64,000 bases of DNA from AC-56 sp963702195. Lineage in GTDB: Bacteria; Actinomycetota; Thermoleophilia; Solirubrobacterales; 70-9. The translations under genes were made by a program, and so were the position numbers. The stretch spans positions 992,001 through 1,056,000 of the forward strand of contig OY969725.1 of the NCBI GenBank assembly GCA_963702195.1, read 5' to 3'. A model generated the notes under the pieces. It saw nothing but the letters and a program-made list of their open reading frames with translations. It was not told the DNA's origin and searched no databases. Positions 33,530-41,339 of the stretch are shown piece by piece (positions within the stretch are counted from its first letter, which is position 1; every line of letters begins with the position of its first letter).

Positions 33530-34374
33530 GGCAGCGGCTGCCAGCTCGGCTCGGACGCGCCGCCGACATCTGCGTACTGCGTCACCCGAAATGGCTCCGT
33601 ACAGCGTAGGTTGCTGGTGAAGATGTCGGAGCTCGCGCCTCGGCCGTGCCCGACGCGCCCGGTCCAGACTAACTTCCGGCCATTGGGCGAATATCGCGGT
33701 GAATAGATAGCCCTGCCGCAGTCAAGGCGATGCAGGTGAGAGCCGTCCGAGCGCACGACGCGAAGCCGAGCGTTGCGTTCAAAGACGATGTGCTTTCCGT
33801 CCGGGCTGTAGTCCGGGCTGTAGCCGCCCCTCTGCGGCGGAACAAGCCGTCGCTTGTGAGAACCATCCGGCCTCATGTCCCAGATGGCGGCCGCATTCTC
33901 ATAGACGATTCGCCTCTGGGTAGGCGAGTATTCGGGACTCTGGACGAAACCGCGGGCCAAGACCCGCTCGTCAGAGCCATCCGAGCGTACGGAGACGATC
34001 TTGTACCTATTCGTGCGCGGGGTGTTCCGGCCGAACACGATGCGCCCCCCGTTCGGGGAGTAGCCAGGGCTGCCTTCGGTGAGCCGGCTGTGGGTGACGC
34101 GCTCTAGATCGCTGCCGTCCGCGCGCATCGTGAAGATCGCCTCTCCCTGTGGGCTGACGAACCGGGCGAAGACGACGCGCCTCCCGCTCGCCGACCACGC
34201 GGGTTCAAGGCCCCTAGCAAGCCCCTGATCGTCGCTTCCGTTGGGCCGGATCGTCTGGACGCCGGCCGAGAGGAAGGCAATCCGCCCGTTCGCGCCGGGG
34301 AACGTAGCCCCCGCCGGTGCAGCCACGACCAGGAACGCCCCAACCGCCCCGACCGCGATCAGCGTCCGCCTCAT
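33526..34374 (-). CDS. Secreted TolB-like beta-propeller protein
   Basis: A 282-aa protein. Signal peptide RRTLIAVGAVGAFLVVAAPA, then FPGANGRIAFLSAG and at least five repeats of the type YSPDGKHIVFERN / MRADGSDLERVT / RSDGSDERVLARG, the WD40-like PD40 repeat of TolB propellers. Start ATG 34374 is preferred because AAGGAGG lies 7 nt upstream. Such proteins are exported and bind other proteins or polysaccharides; the ligand is unknown. Convergent with the glycoside hydrolase gene. Confidence 0.85.
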   Translation of the reverse strand: MRRTLIAVGAVGAFLVVAAPAGATFPGANGRIAFLSAGVQTIRPNGSDDQGLARGLEPAWSASGRRVVFARFVSPQGEAIFTMRADGSDLERVTHSRLTEGSPGYSPNGGRIVFGRNTPRTNRYKIVSVRSDGSDERVLARGFVQSPEYSPTQRRIVYENAAAIWDMRPDGSHKRRLVPPQRGGYSPDYSPDGKHIVFERNARLRVVRSDGSHLHRLDCGRAIYSPRYSPNGRKLVWTGRVGHGRGASSDIFTSNLRCTEPFRVTQYADVGGASEPSWQPLP

Positions 34375-34684
34375 GATCATCCCTCCTTGGTTCCCGCCTA
34401 GTCCAGATTCGATCACTGTTCCCTCAACCTGGGAGACCCGCCCCCGGCATCACCCACGGCATGATGCTCAGAAGTCGACCGGAAGTCAAGACACCCGGGA
34501 TGCGGGAGTTGTCGCCGCAGGGGGCGCGGAGAACGTCGTCGCGGTCGTGGGACCGGACGCCGTGACGGGCCCCCTTGTGTTCAAGGGCCATCGGTCTCGT
34601 GCTCGCAATGGACGACGAGCAGGGAGTAATCGCGTGCGCCGACCTGACGCTCCTCCCGCCTGAAGCAGTTACCCCGCGCCGCCG

Positions 34685-34734
34685 ACCGGGATCGCGTTGA
34701 ACAAATAATACGTCGGCAAGGCGGCGCACTCCTC
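34685..34734 (+). repeat. Dispersed repeat, copy 5
   Basis: ACCGGGATCGCGTTGAAC then AAATAATACGTCGGCAAGGC, ending CACTCCT. The minus frame reads EECAALPTYYLFNAIPVGGA-G-stop; the plus frame ends TGIALNK-stop. GCCGAC/GTCGGC flank the core. The rest of 34375-34992 holds no supported gene. Confidence 0.87.
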
Positions 34735-34992
34735 GTCACCGAAGGAGGCGTGGGCTGGGCGCCGCCGCGGAAGCCTGCTCTTCGTCCCGAGCGAGCGCCT
34801 GGTGGTGGTCAGCGGAGACGCTCGCAAATCGCGCGAGGCAGAAGCGGCGACCTTCCCCGATTAGGGAATCCCCCGACCCGTGGTACGGTCACCCCGGTCC
34901 ATCAGTTGGACGGGCGCTCGACGGCCGATCAGCCGCTTTTGACTATCTACCTGCCTCCGCCCGACTTCTGTCCAGCACATGGAGGTGCACGG

Positions 34993-35982
34993 ATGAGATC
35001 GCCCAGCCGCGAAGGCCACAGGACACGCCCGAACGACAACCGCCGCTTCGCCGGCCTGCTCGTGGCGCTGACGCTTTTCGTCCTCGCGGCCTCGCTCGGG
35101 ATCACCACCGCGGCGATCTACGTGACCTCCTGGGGGACCCAGGGCTCGGGCCACGGCCAGTTCTACTATCCCGCCGGCGTCGCGGTCGACGCCCACGGCC
35201 ACGTCTACGTCGCCGACACCGGCGACAACCGGACCGACACCGGCAACAACCGGATCGAGAAGTTCGCCAGCGACGGCGGGTTCCTGCATAGCTGGGGGAG
35301 CAAGGGCTCGGCCGACGGTCAGTTCAAGGCTCCCGCCGGCGTCGCGGTCGACGCCCACGGCCACGTCTACGTCGCCGACACCCACAACAACCGGATCGAG
35401 AAGTTCGCCAGCGACGGCGGGTTCGTGCGCGCCTGGGGGAGCTACGGCTTGGGTCGCGGCCAGTTCATCCATCCCCAGGGCATCGCGGTCGACGCCCACG
35501 GCCACGTCTACGTCGCCGACACCGTCAACGACCGGATCCAGAAGTTCGCCAGCGACGGCGGGTTCGTGCATAGCTGGGGGAGCCTCGGCACCGGCCACGG
35601 CCAGTTCATCCATCCCCAGGGCATCGCGGTCGACGCCCACGGCCACGTCTACGTCGTCGACACCCACAACAACCGGATCGAGAAGTTCGCCAGCGACCGC
35701 GGGTTCATGCGTAGCTGGGGGAGCCCCGGCACCGGCCACGGCCAGTTCAGCCATCCCCGCGGCGTCGCGGTCGACGCCCACGGCCACGTCTACGTCGCCG
35801 ACACCGGCAACAACCGGATCGAGAAGTTCGCCAGCGACGGCGGGTTCCTGCATAGCTGGGGGAGCAAGGGCTCGGCCGACGGTCAGTTCAGCCAACCCTC
35901 CGGCGTCGCGGTCGACGCCAACGGCCACGTCTACGTCGCCGACACCCACAACAACCGGATCGAGAAGTTCTCGCAGCCTTAG
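34993..35982 (+). CDS. Membrane-anchored or secreted NHL-repeat beta-propeller
   Basis: A 329-aa protein from ATG 34993 (GGAGG 7 nt upstream). An N-terminal hydrophobic segment (FAGLLVALTLFVLAASLGIT) is followed by six NHL repeats of 47 residues, each of the form GVAVDAHGHVYVADTxNNRI then EKFASDGGFxxSWGSxGxGx. Six blades make a closed propeller. The repeats are almost identical in DNA. Repeat 1 has a 7-residue duplication (DTGDNRT DTGNNRI). NHL propellers bind proteins, RNA or carbohydrates; role unknown. Confidence 0.88.
   Translation: MRSPSREGHRTRPNDNRRFAGLLVALTLFVLAASLGITTAAIYVTSWGTQGSGHGQFYYPAGVAVDAHGHVYVADTGDNRTDTGNNRIEKFASDGGFLHSWGSKGSADGQFKAPAGVAVDAHGHVYVADTHNNRIEKFASDGGFVRAWGSYGLGRGQFIHPQGIAVDAHGHVYVADTVNDRIQKFASDGGFVHSWGSLGTGHGQFIHPQGIAVDAHGHVYVVDTHNNRIEKFASDRGFMRSWGSPGTGHGQFSHPRGVAVDAHGHVYVADTGNNRIEKFASDGGFLHSWGSKGSADGQFSQPSGVAVDANGHVYVADTHNNRIEKFSQP
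35128..35979 (+). repeat. Six tandem 141-bp coding repeats
   Basis: The NHL units recur every 141 bp (GGTCGACGCCCACGGCCACG near 35183, 35345, 35486, 35627, 35768; last unit with AAC for CAC). The first interval is 162 bp owing to a 21-bp internal duplication. Near-identity at DNA level suggests recent expansion or gene conversion. Confidence 0.85.
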
Positions 35983-36264
35983 CTCGTGCTGGCCCGCGTC
36001 AAGCGTGAAAGCGGTCGCGAGCGGGCCGTGCCAATCACCGCGCCAGGCGCGATGCGGAGGCATCGGGCACGGGGATGGACAAGGAGAGCCGATACGCGCC
36101 ACCCCTGCTTCGCGTGCCAGCGAGCGTCTTGGTGTCACGCCCGAGGCGCTCGCTCGGGACGATGAGCAGGAGCGCCGGCGCTGTCGGAGCGGGTGCCTGC
36201 TCTCGCCCGAGGACCGGTAGCGCGCAGGTGGCAATGGTCGCGTTCTGACTACCTAGCGCCGAGG

Positions 36265-36279
36265 AGGATCGGCGCAAAC
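36265..36279 (+). repeat. Dispersed repeat, copy 6, left half (split by IS)
   Basis: AGGATCGGCGCAAAC is the left half of a repeat of the GGCGCAAAC subtype. It is interrupted at 36280 by the IS1111-type element and resumes at 37553 with AAATAATGCAACGG. The preceding 35983-36264 holds no supported gene. Confidence 0.88.
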
Positions 36280-36353
36280 AAAGGCAATGAAGGAGGGCCT
36301 CCCGGTGGCAGGCTCACGCCTGTCACTGAAAGCCACCAAGGAGGCCCACCACC

Positions 36354-37394
36354 ATGTTGCACGTTGGACTCGACCTGAGCCGTCGCCGGCTCGACTACAT
36401 CGCCCTCGCCGAAGACGGAGCCGACGTCGACGTCGGAGCGGCTCCACCCGACGGCGACGGCCTGCGCGGGCTCGCCGAGCGTCTCGCCACACGCGGCGAG
36501 CCGATCAGCGCCGTGATCGAATCGATGACCGGCGCCCGCTTCGTCCACGACACCCTCGAGCTCCACGGCTGGAACGTCGAGATCGCCGATGCCCAGAAGG
36601 TCAGGGGCCTGGCGCCCCTCGCCTGCAAGACCGACCGCATCGACGCCCGGGTCTTGGCCGAGCTCTCGCGCCTTTCCCTGGTGCCGGCGATCTGGCTCCC
36701 CGATCCCCAGGTGAGAGCGGAGCGCGAGCGAGCCCGCTTTCGCCTCTTCCTGGTCCGCCAGCGGGTCCGCCTTAAGCAGCGCGTCCACTCGACCCTGATG
36801 GCCTGGGGCGCCCCGTGCCCGCTCTCCGACCTGTTCGGCGCTCGCGGCCGCGAGCTGCTCGATCACCTCGCAGTCCCCGAGCCGTGGCGCTCGCACGTCA
36901 CCACCGCCGTGGTCCTGATCGACGACCTCGATCGCGAGATCACGGCGATCGACGGCGAGCTGCGCCGGATCGCCGCCGAGCACCCCTACGTGTCGCTGCT
37001 CACCACGGTGCCCGGGATCGGCCCGGTGCTCGGCTACACGATCGCCGCCGAGATCGGTCGGATCGAGCGCTTCGCCTCACCGACCAAGCTCGCCGGCTAC
37101 ACGGGCCTTTGCCCGCGCGTCTACCAATCCGGCGATTCCGATCGCCGCGGCGCGCTCTCAAAGCACGGACCCCGCTACCTGCGCTGGGCGCTGGTCGAGT
37201 CCGCGCTCGGCGCCTGCCGCCACCCGCTCTACCACGAGCGCTACGAGCGCACCAAGCGCCGGCTCGGTCGCCAGCGCGGGCCGCGGGTCGCCCAGGTCGA
37301 GCTCGCGCGCAGCCTCGCGCACGCGATCTGGCACATGCTCGCCCGCGGCGAGGCCTTCGCTCCCAAAGGCGCCGCGCATCATTTGGCCGCCTGA
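36354..37394 (+). CDS. IS110-family DEDD transposase
   Basis: A 346-aa transposase. The N-terminal RuvC-like DEDD domain shows GLDLSRRRLD (first Asp), AVIESMTGAR (Glu) and KTDRIDARVLAEL (Asp pair). The C-terminal Transposase_20 domain shows TTVPGIGPVLGYTIAAEIG, ASPTKLAGYTGLCPRVYQSG and the catalytic-Ser region RRGALSKHGPRYLRWALVES. It is full length and looks active. Members of this family use an RNA from the element's own non-coding end to choose the target. Confidence 0.95.
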   Translation: MLHVGLDLSRRRLDYIALAEDGADVDVGAAPPDGDGLRGLAERLATRGEPISAVIESMTGARFVHDTLELHGWNVEIADAQKVRGLAPLACKTDRIDARVLAELSRLSLVPAIWLPDPQVRAERERARFRLFLVRQRVRLKQRVHSTLMAWGAPCPLSDLFGARGRELLDHLAVPEPWRSHVTTAVVLIDDLDREITAIDGELRRIAAEHPYVSLLTTVPGIGPVLGYTIAAEIGRIERFASPTKLAGYTGLCPRVYQSGDSDRRGALSKHGPRYLRWALVESALGACRHPLYHERYERTKRRLGRQRGPRVAQVELARSLAHAIWHMLARGEAFAPKGAAHHLAA

Positions 37395-37536
37395 CGGCCC
37401 GTAAACAAATTGCGCCACCGGAGCGAGATTCCCATTTGCCTGGTCCTCCCGCGAGGAGGCGATAGAAAGTTGAGCGCTGCTCGAAGCCGCAACACCGCCC
37501 GCGGCCCTTGACCCCGCACCGATTACGCTGACCGCC
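37395..37536 (+). ncRNA. Candidate target-guiding RNA (seekRNA/bridge RNA) region of the IS1111-type element
   Basis: The stretch between the transposase stop and the right inverted repeat is where IS1111-type elements encode their guide RNA. At 37403-37416 it contains AAACAAAT followed directly by TGCGCC. AAACAAAT equals the target top strand across the insertion point, and TTGCGCC is the complement of the target's left side GGCGCAA. Thus it has short matches to both target strands, as expected for a guide. RNA boundaries are not known. Confidence 0.5.
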
Positions 37537-37552
37537 GGCCCTCCTTCATAGA

Positions 37553-37585
37553 AAATAATGCAACGGCAAGCCCGTGTACTGCTCC
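37553..37585 (+). repeat. Dispersed repeat, copy 6, right half
   Basis: AAATAATGCAACGGCAAGCC continues to GTGTACTGCTCC. Joined to 36265-36279 it gives a complete repeat whose minus frame reads EQYTGLPLHYLFAPILLGA-R-stop and whose plus frame ends RIGANK-stop. Confidence 0.88.
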
Positions 37586-37710
37586 GCCTCACGACGCATG
37601 ACAGATACTCCGAAGGCGGCGCTTCTGCTTTCAGGCGCGCAAAGCAGAACTGGACCCGGTGAGCCTGGGCGCGACCTCGTGCTCAAGATTCGGCTATTAG
37701 AGTCCCGCCG

Positions 37711-38472
37711 GTGCCGAGTGTCGACGAGCTGGTCCCTCCGGCGGCCGAGCTGAAGGTCCTCAGGTCGTTTGCGCGCAAGCGCAACTTCAAGCGGGCAGGC
37801 CGAAGATTCCGCAGGGCCGCCAAGGACTTCGGCCTAGAACCTCACCATCGTGTTCTAGACGTCGGCTGTGGGCCGGGTCGCTTCGCCGTCGCCCTATCCG
37901 GCTACCTGAACGAGCAGGGAAGCTACGTCGGGCTGGATGTCTCTCGGGAGGCGATCGATATCTGCAACCGCTTCATCGGATCGAAGCTGCCTCGCTTCGA
38001 CTTCGTCTGGGCCGAGGTCGCCAATCCAAGGTACAGCGACTCAGTGACTGTGCGAGCTTCTGATTACCGCTTTCCATTCGAGGATGGGTCGTTTGACTTC
38101 GCCTTCTCGAACTCGCTGTTTACCCACCTCCTGCCTGCCGACGCCAGGCATTACGTAGGCGAAATCGGTCGGGTGCTGAAGCCCGGCGGACGGAGCTTCA
38201 ACACGATCTTCGTGTTAAACGACGAGGCCCGACAGCTACTCGATCGTGAGGACCCAGCGCACGTTGTTCCCTACGAGGTGGACGGGGTAGCGCGGGTCAA
38301 GGACCGCGAGCGCCCCGAGGCTTGGATCGCAGTCGAAGAGGACTTCATTCGCGAGGCCCATCGCTCTGCAGGGCTGCGGATCGAAGAGATTCGGTACGGG
38401 GCCTGGCCGGGTCGCGACACCCCCGGTGTTGGATTCGGAAAGAAGGACGCGGTCCTGGCGGTCAAGCGGTAG
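37711..38472 (+). CDS. Class I SAM-dependent methyltransferase
   Basis: A 253-aa protein with the methyltransferase-11/25 pattern: SAM loop VLDVGCGPGRFAVALSGYL, acidic strand end YVGLDVS, motif PFEDGSFDFAFSNSLFTHLL and EIGRVLKPGGRSFNTIF. It starts GTG 37711. Possible substrates include lipids, sugars or small molecules; context does not tell. It is 47 nt upstream of the sulfatase-like gene and likely in the same transcript. Confidence 0.88.
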   Translation: MPSVDELVPPAAELKVLRSFARKRNFKRAGRRFRRAAKDFGLEPHHRVLDVGCGPGRFAVALSGYLNEQGSYVGLDVSREAIDICNRFIGSKLPRFDFVWAEVANPRYSDSVTVRASDYRFPFEDGSFDFAFSNSLFTHLLPADARHYVGEIGRVLKPGGRSFNTIFVLNDEARQLLDREDPAHVVPYEVDGVARVKDRERPEAWIAVEEDFIREAHRSAGLRIEEIRYGAWPGRDTPGVGFGKKDAVLAVKR

Positions 38473-38518
38473 GGACGCTGCCCTCGAATACGATGCCCGG
38501 ATTCCAAGGCCGGGTCCG

Positions 38519-40168
38519 ATGCGATCAGCGACGCGCCAAACCGTGGTCCAGGACGCACCTCGACCGGCGTCCCGCCGCCGATCGAGGGCCGCGATCGGCG
38601 TCGTCGCGGTGGCCGCGCTGATCGCCGGTGGCTGCGGTGGCGCATCCAAGCCGACAACGGCAACGCACCCGGCCCAGCCCGTGCACGGGCGGGAGCCGGC
38701 CGTCGCGCAGGCACCGAACATCGTCCTCGTCATGACCGACGATCAGGCGATCCCCCAGGCAAGGCCTCAGGCGATGCCCAGGGTCAACGAGCTGCTCGGC
38801 GACCGGGGGACGCGGTTCAGCAACGCGTTTCTGACGACCCCCCGATGCTGTCCGTCACGGGCGACCCTGGAGACCGGGCAGTACGGGCACAACAACGGCG
38901 TGCTCAGGAACGATTACACGGATCTTCGCCACAAGGCCGACGTGCTTCCGGCGTGGTTGCGGCGCGCCGGTTACGTGACCGCGCACGTCGGCAAGTTTCT
39001 CAACAACTACAGCGAGGCTCGCCCGGCTGCCGTGGCGCCGGGTTGGGACGAGTGGTATACGCAGCTCGACAGCAGTGAGGACACGTACTACGGCTGGGAC
39101 CTGTCGGTCAACGGCAAGACGGTGCATTACGGGGATGGGAACCGGGACTATGCGCCGGGGGTCTTCGCAACGGATGCGAAACGGCTCGTGCGACGCTACG
39201 TTCCCCGCAAGCGGCCGCTCTACCTCGAGCTCGATGAGATCGCGCCGCACCCCGGCCCGGGCGGGGAGAACACGGGTTGCCTGGGCAGCCCGGTTCCAGC
39301 GCCGCCCGACCTGAACCGCTTCCGCCACGCACGGCTGCCCAGGCCGCCATCCTTTGACGAGGCGAACGTGGGCGACAAGCCGGCCTTCATCCGCCATCTG
39401 CCGCGTCTTGACCGCACGTACCTCAGGAGCATCCTGAAGCGCTACCGGTGCGGCCTCGCCTCGCTGCAAGAGGTCGACCGCACGGTCGCGCAGCTGTACA
39501 GGGAGGTTGGACGGCTCGGCGAGCTGGGCAACACCGTCTTCATCTTCTACACCGACAACGGCATCTTCCTTGGGCAGCACCGCATCGAAGGGGGAAAGAT
39601 CTACCCCTACCAGGAGTCGTACCGGACCCCGCTGTTCATCCGCCTTCCGGCCCGGTACAGAAACGGCCGACCGAGGGTGGCGGAGGTGCGCCAGCCGGTG
39701 GCCAACATCGACCTGGCGCCAACCCTGCTGCAGCTGGCACACGCCAAGCCCTGCCGGCGAAGCGGTCACTGCCGGGTGCTGGACGGCCGTTCTCTGCTGC
39801 CGCTTCTGCGGGGAAAGCATCCGTCCTGGGCGGCCGATCGTCCCCTGGGGGTCGAGCTCGGGCTGGTGGACCCGGCCAAGCCGAAGACCCCGTGCACTTA
39901 TCGAGGGGTGCACGTGCCCGGTGCGGTCCTCATCCGGTACACGAGCATCGGCGACGCCAGCGGCGAGAGCTGCCGGAGGACGATCGCCAGGGAGCGCTAC
40001 GACCTGGAGGCGGATCCGTACGAGCTCTCCAACCTCTGCCCGGGAGGCGCGACTTGTCCGTCGGACCCAACGCAGTGGCGGCTGAGGGACCTGCTCGCGC
40101 GAATGCGCGACTGCTCGGGGATCCGCGGTCGCGATCCCCGCCGGCCGGGGAGGAGCTTCTGCGGCTAG
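38519..40168 (+). CDS. Sulfatase-family lipoprotein
   Basis: A 549-aa protein. A lipoprotein-type leader (AAIGVVAVAALIAGGCGGAS) is followed by the alkaline-phosphatase-fold sulfatase domain. It shows NIVLVMTDDQ (metal Asp pair), TTPRCCPSRATLETGQYGHN (formylglycine-forming CxPSR), HVGKFLNN, and FYTDNGIFLGQHRIEGGKIY (second metal site). Related enzymes remove sulfate from polysaccharides, glycans or sterols. ATG 38519 is chosen because it gives the leader; the ORF extends further upstream into the methyltransferase end. Its TAG stop lies in the CTAG target of the adjacent IS481 element. Confidence 0.88.
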   Translation: MRSATRQTVVQDAPRPASRRRSRAAIGVVAVAALIAGGCGGASKPTTATHPAQPVHGREPAVAQAPNIVLVMTDDQAIPQARPQAMPRVNELLGDRGTRFSNAFLTTPRCCPSRATLETGQYGHNNGVLRNDYTDLRHKADVLPAWLRRAGYVTAHVGKFLNNYSEARPAAVAPGWDEWYTQLDSSEDTYYGWDLSVNGKTVHYGDGNRDYAPGVFATDAKRLVRRYVPRKRPLYLELDEIAPHPGPGGENTGCLGSPVPAPPDLNRFRHARLPRPPSFDEANVGDKPAFIRHLPRLDRTYLRSILKRYRCGLASLQEVDRTVAQLYREVGRLGELGNTVFIFYTDNGIFLGQHRIEGGKIYPYQESYRTPLFIRLPARYRNGRPRVAEVRQPVANIDLAPTLLQLAHAKPCRRSGHCRVLDGRSLLPLLRGKHPSWAADRPLGVELGLVDPAKPKTPCTYRGVHVPGAVLIRYTSIGDASGESCRRTIARERYDLEADPYELSNLCPGGATCPSDPTQWRLRDLLARMRDCSGIRGRDPRRPGRSFCG

Positions 40169-41133
40169 CTGTCCTGACCCGACACGTCGTGAACACGGCT
40201 GATCGGCGGCCGGTCCCCGATCCCTGAGTGGGGTCGCTGCTCGTTGTAGTAGCGGAGCCAGTGTGGCAGGGCCTTGGCGCGGTCGGCCGAGGAGCGGTAG
40301 GCGAGCCCGTGCCCCCATTCGCGGGCCAGCGTCTGCTGGAAGCGCTCGACCTTGCCGTTGGTTTGTGGCCGACGGATCTCGATGTAGAGATGGCGGATGC
40401 CGCGGGCCCCGAGCAGCTCGGCGAGGCCGCGGTTGCGCTTGTAGGAGAAATGGTTGTCGCTCATCAGGCGCCTGACCTCGATCCCGTGCGAGGCAAAGAA
40501 GGCAAGCGCTCGCTCAACGAAGGCGGTGACCGTGGGGGCGCGCTCGTCCGGGTGCAGCTCCGTGTAGGCCAGGCGCGAGTGATCGTCGACCGCCGAGTGG
40601 GCGAACTCATAGCCGACCCGCTGGCGCTTCTCGGCCCCGGTCACGTGACGATCGCCGGTGACCGCGTGACCGGGCCGCGAGAAGCGCGCAAAGCGCTTCA
40701 CGTCGACGTGCAGGAGGTCGCCCGGGCACGGCCACTCGTAGCGGACCACCTCCTCGCGCCGCGGCCGCTCGGGCCGCGAGATCCCGTGACGGGCGAGGGT
40801 GCGGTGGACGGTCGAGTGGGGGTGGCCGGTGATCCCGGCGATCAGCCGCGGTCCCCAGCCGGTGTGGCGGCGGGCCTCGCAGATCCGCTGCTGCTCGCGA
40901 ACGGCAAGCATCCGCGGCGAGCGGTGGGGGCGGCTCGAGCGGTCGTGAAGGCAGCGAAGCGAGCGGCGCTCGGCGTCGCCTGCCTGAAGCCAGCGGTGCC
41001 AGTGCTTGTGGGCGGTCGCCGGGGAGACGTTGAACAGCCTCGCCGCGCCCCTGATCGACAGCCCCGCTTCGATCGCAAGGCAGAGCTCGCGCCGAGCGGC
41101 CAGTCCGAGCTTGGCCCTAGGGTGAGTCGTCAT
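40165..41133 (-). CDS. IS481-family transposase (intact)
   Basis: A 322-aa transposase. N-terminal helix-turn-helix (SIRGAARLFNVSPATAHKHW), then a DDE rve core: LLHVDVKRFARFSRPG (first Asp), SAVDDHSRLAYTELHPDERA (second Asp region), MSDNHFSYKRNRGLAELL, and NGKVERFQQTLAREWGHGLA (Glu). It ends RPPISRVHDVSGQDS. The TAG stop codon is formed by the CTAG target outside the element's left end, the same as in the broken copy at 19183. No frameshift is seen, so the element may be mobile. Confidence 0.93.
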   Translation of the reverse strand: MTTHPRAKLGLAARRELCLAIEAGLSIRGAARLFNVSPATAHKHWHRWLQAGDAERRSLRCLHDRSSRPHRSPRMLAVREQQRICEARRHTGWGPRLIAGITGHPHSTVHRTLARHGISRPERPRREEVVRYEWPCPGDLLHVDVKRFARFSRPGHAVTGDRHVTGAEKRQRVGYEFAHSAVDDHSRLAYTELHPDERAPTVTAFVERALAFFASHGIEVRRLMSDNHFSYKRNRGLAELLGARGIRHLYIEIRRPQTNGKVERFQQTLAREWGHGLAYRSSADRAKALPHWLRYYNEQRPHSGIGDRPPISRVHDVSGQDS

Positions 41134-41271
41134 CCGGGTCCTCCTTGCTTGAGGTCGTTGAGCAACCCCAAGCCTCGGGATGGGCCCGGATGCCTTTTCG
41201 GCGACGGACCGCGGCTCCGCGGAGCCGCGGTCCGAACGCCTCAGGTGTTCACTACGTCTTTGGGCAGGTCA
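40170..41271. mobile_element. IS481-family insertion sequence, intact copy
   Basis: A 1102-bp element with left end TGTCCTGACCCG... and right-end complement TGACCTGCCCAA..., both continuing to GTGAACA. It is flanked by GCTAGC (40164-40169) and TCTAGC (41272-41277), sharing the CTAGC core of the NCTAGN target. It encodes a full-length minus-strand transposase and carries a 30-bp palindrome near its right end. The same ends and target type as the element at 19188-20243 mark them as one family. Confidence 0.88.
41205..41234. repeat. Perfect 30-bp palindrome inside the IS481 element
   Basis: CGGACCGCGGCTCCG is followed without a spacer by its exact complement CGGAGCCGCGGTCCG. It lies upstream of the transposase start and ~37 bp inside the right end. 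The related element at 19188-20243 lacks it. It could block incoming transcription or form a cruciform. Confidence 0.8.
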
Positions 41272-41339
41272 TCTAGCGCCCCACGGAGAGGTCGCAACCG
41301 GTCGAAGATGAAGCGACCCACCCTTCCGCAGCCAATGGC

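Larger units (their letters stand above)
36280..37552 (+). mobile_element. IS110-family (IS1111-type) insertion sequence inside repeat copy 6
   Basis: A 1273-bp element with perfect 13-bp subterminal inverted repeats ATGAAGGAGGGCC (36287-36299) and GGCCCTCCTTCAT (37537-37549). They sit 7 nt from the left end and 3 nt from the right end, the offsets known for IS1111-type elements. There is no target duplication. Removing the element joins GGCGCAAAC to AAATAATGCAAC and restores the repeat exactly. It has one transposase gene and a 142-nt non-coding stretch before the right inverted repeat. Confidence 0.92.

Noticed and set aside
34861..36234. 457-aa minus-strand frame over the NHL-repeat gene
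   Set aside because: It is repetitive only because it mirrors the plus-strand NHL repeats, and it has no signal peptide or start site. The plus frame has a clear start and fold.
38855..40318. 487-aa minus-strand frame over the sulfatase gene
   Set aside because: Antisense to a complete sulfatase. It also runs into the IS end.
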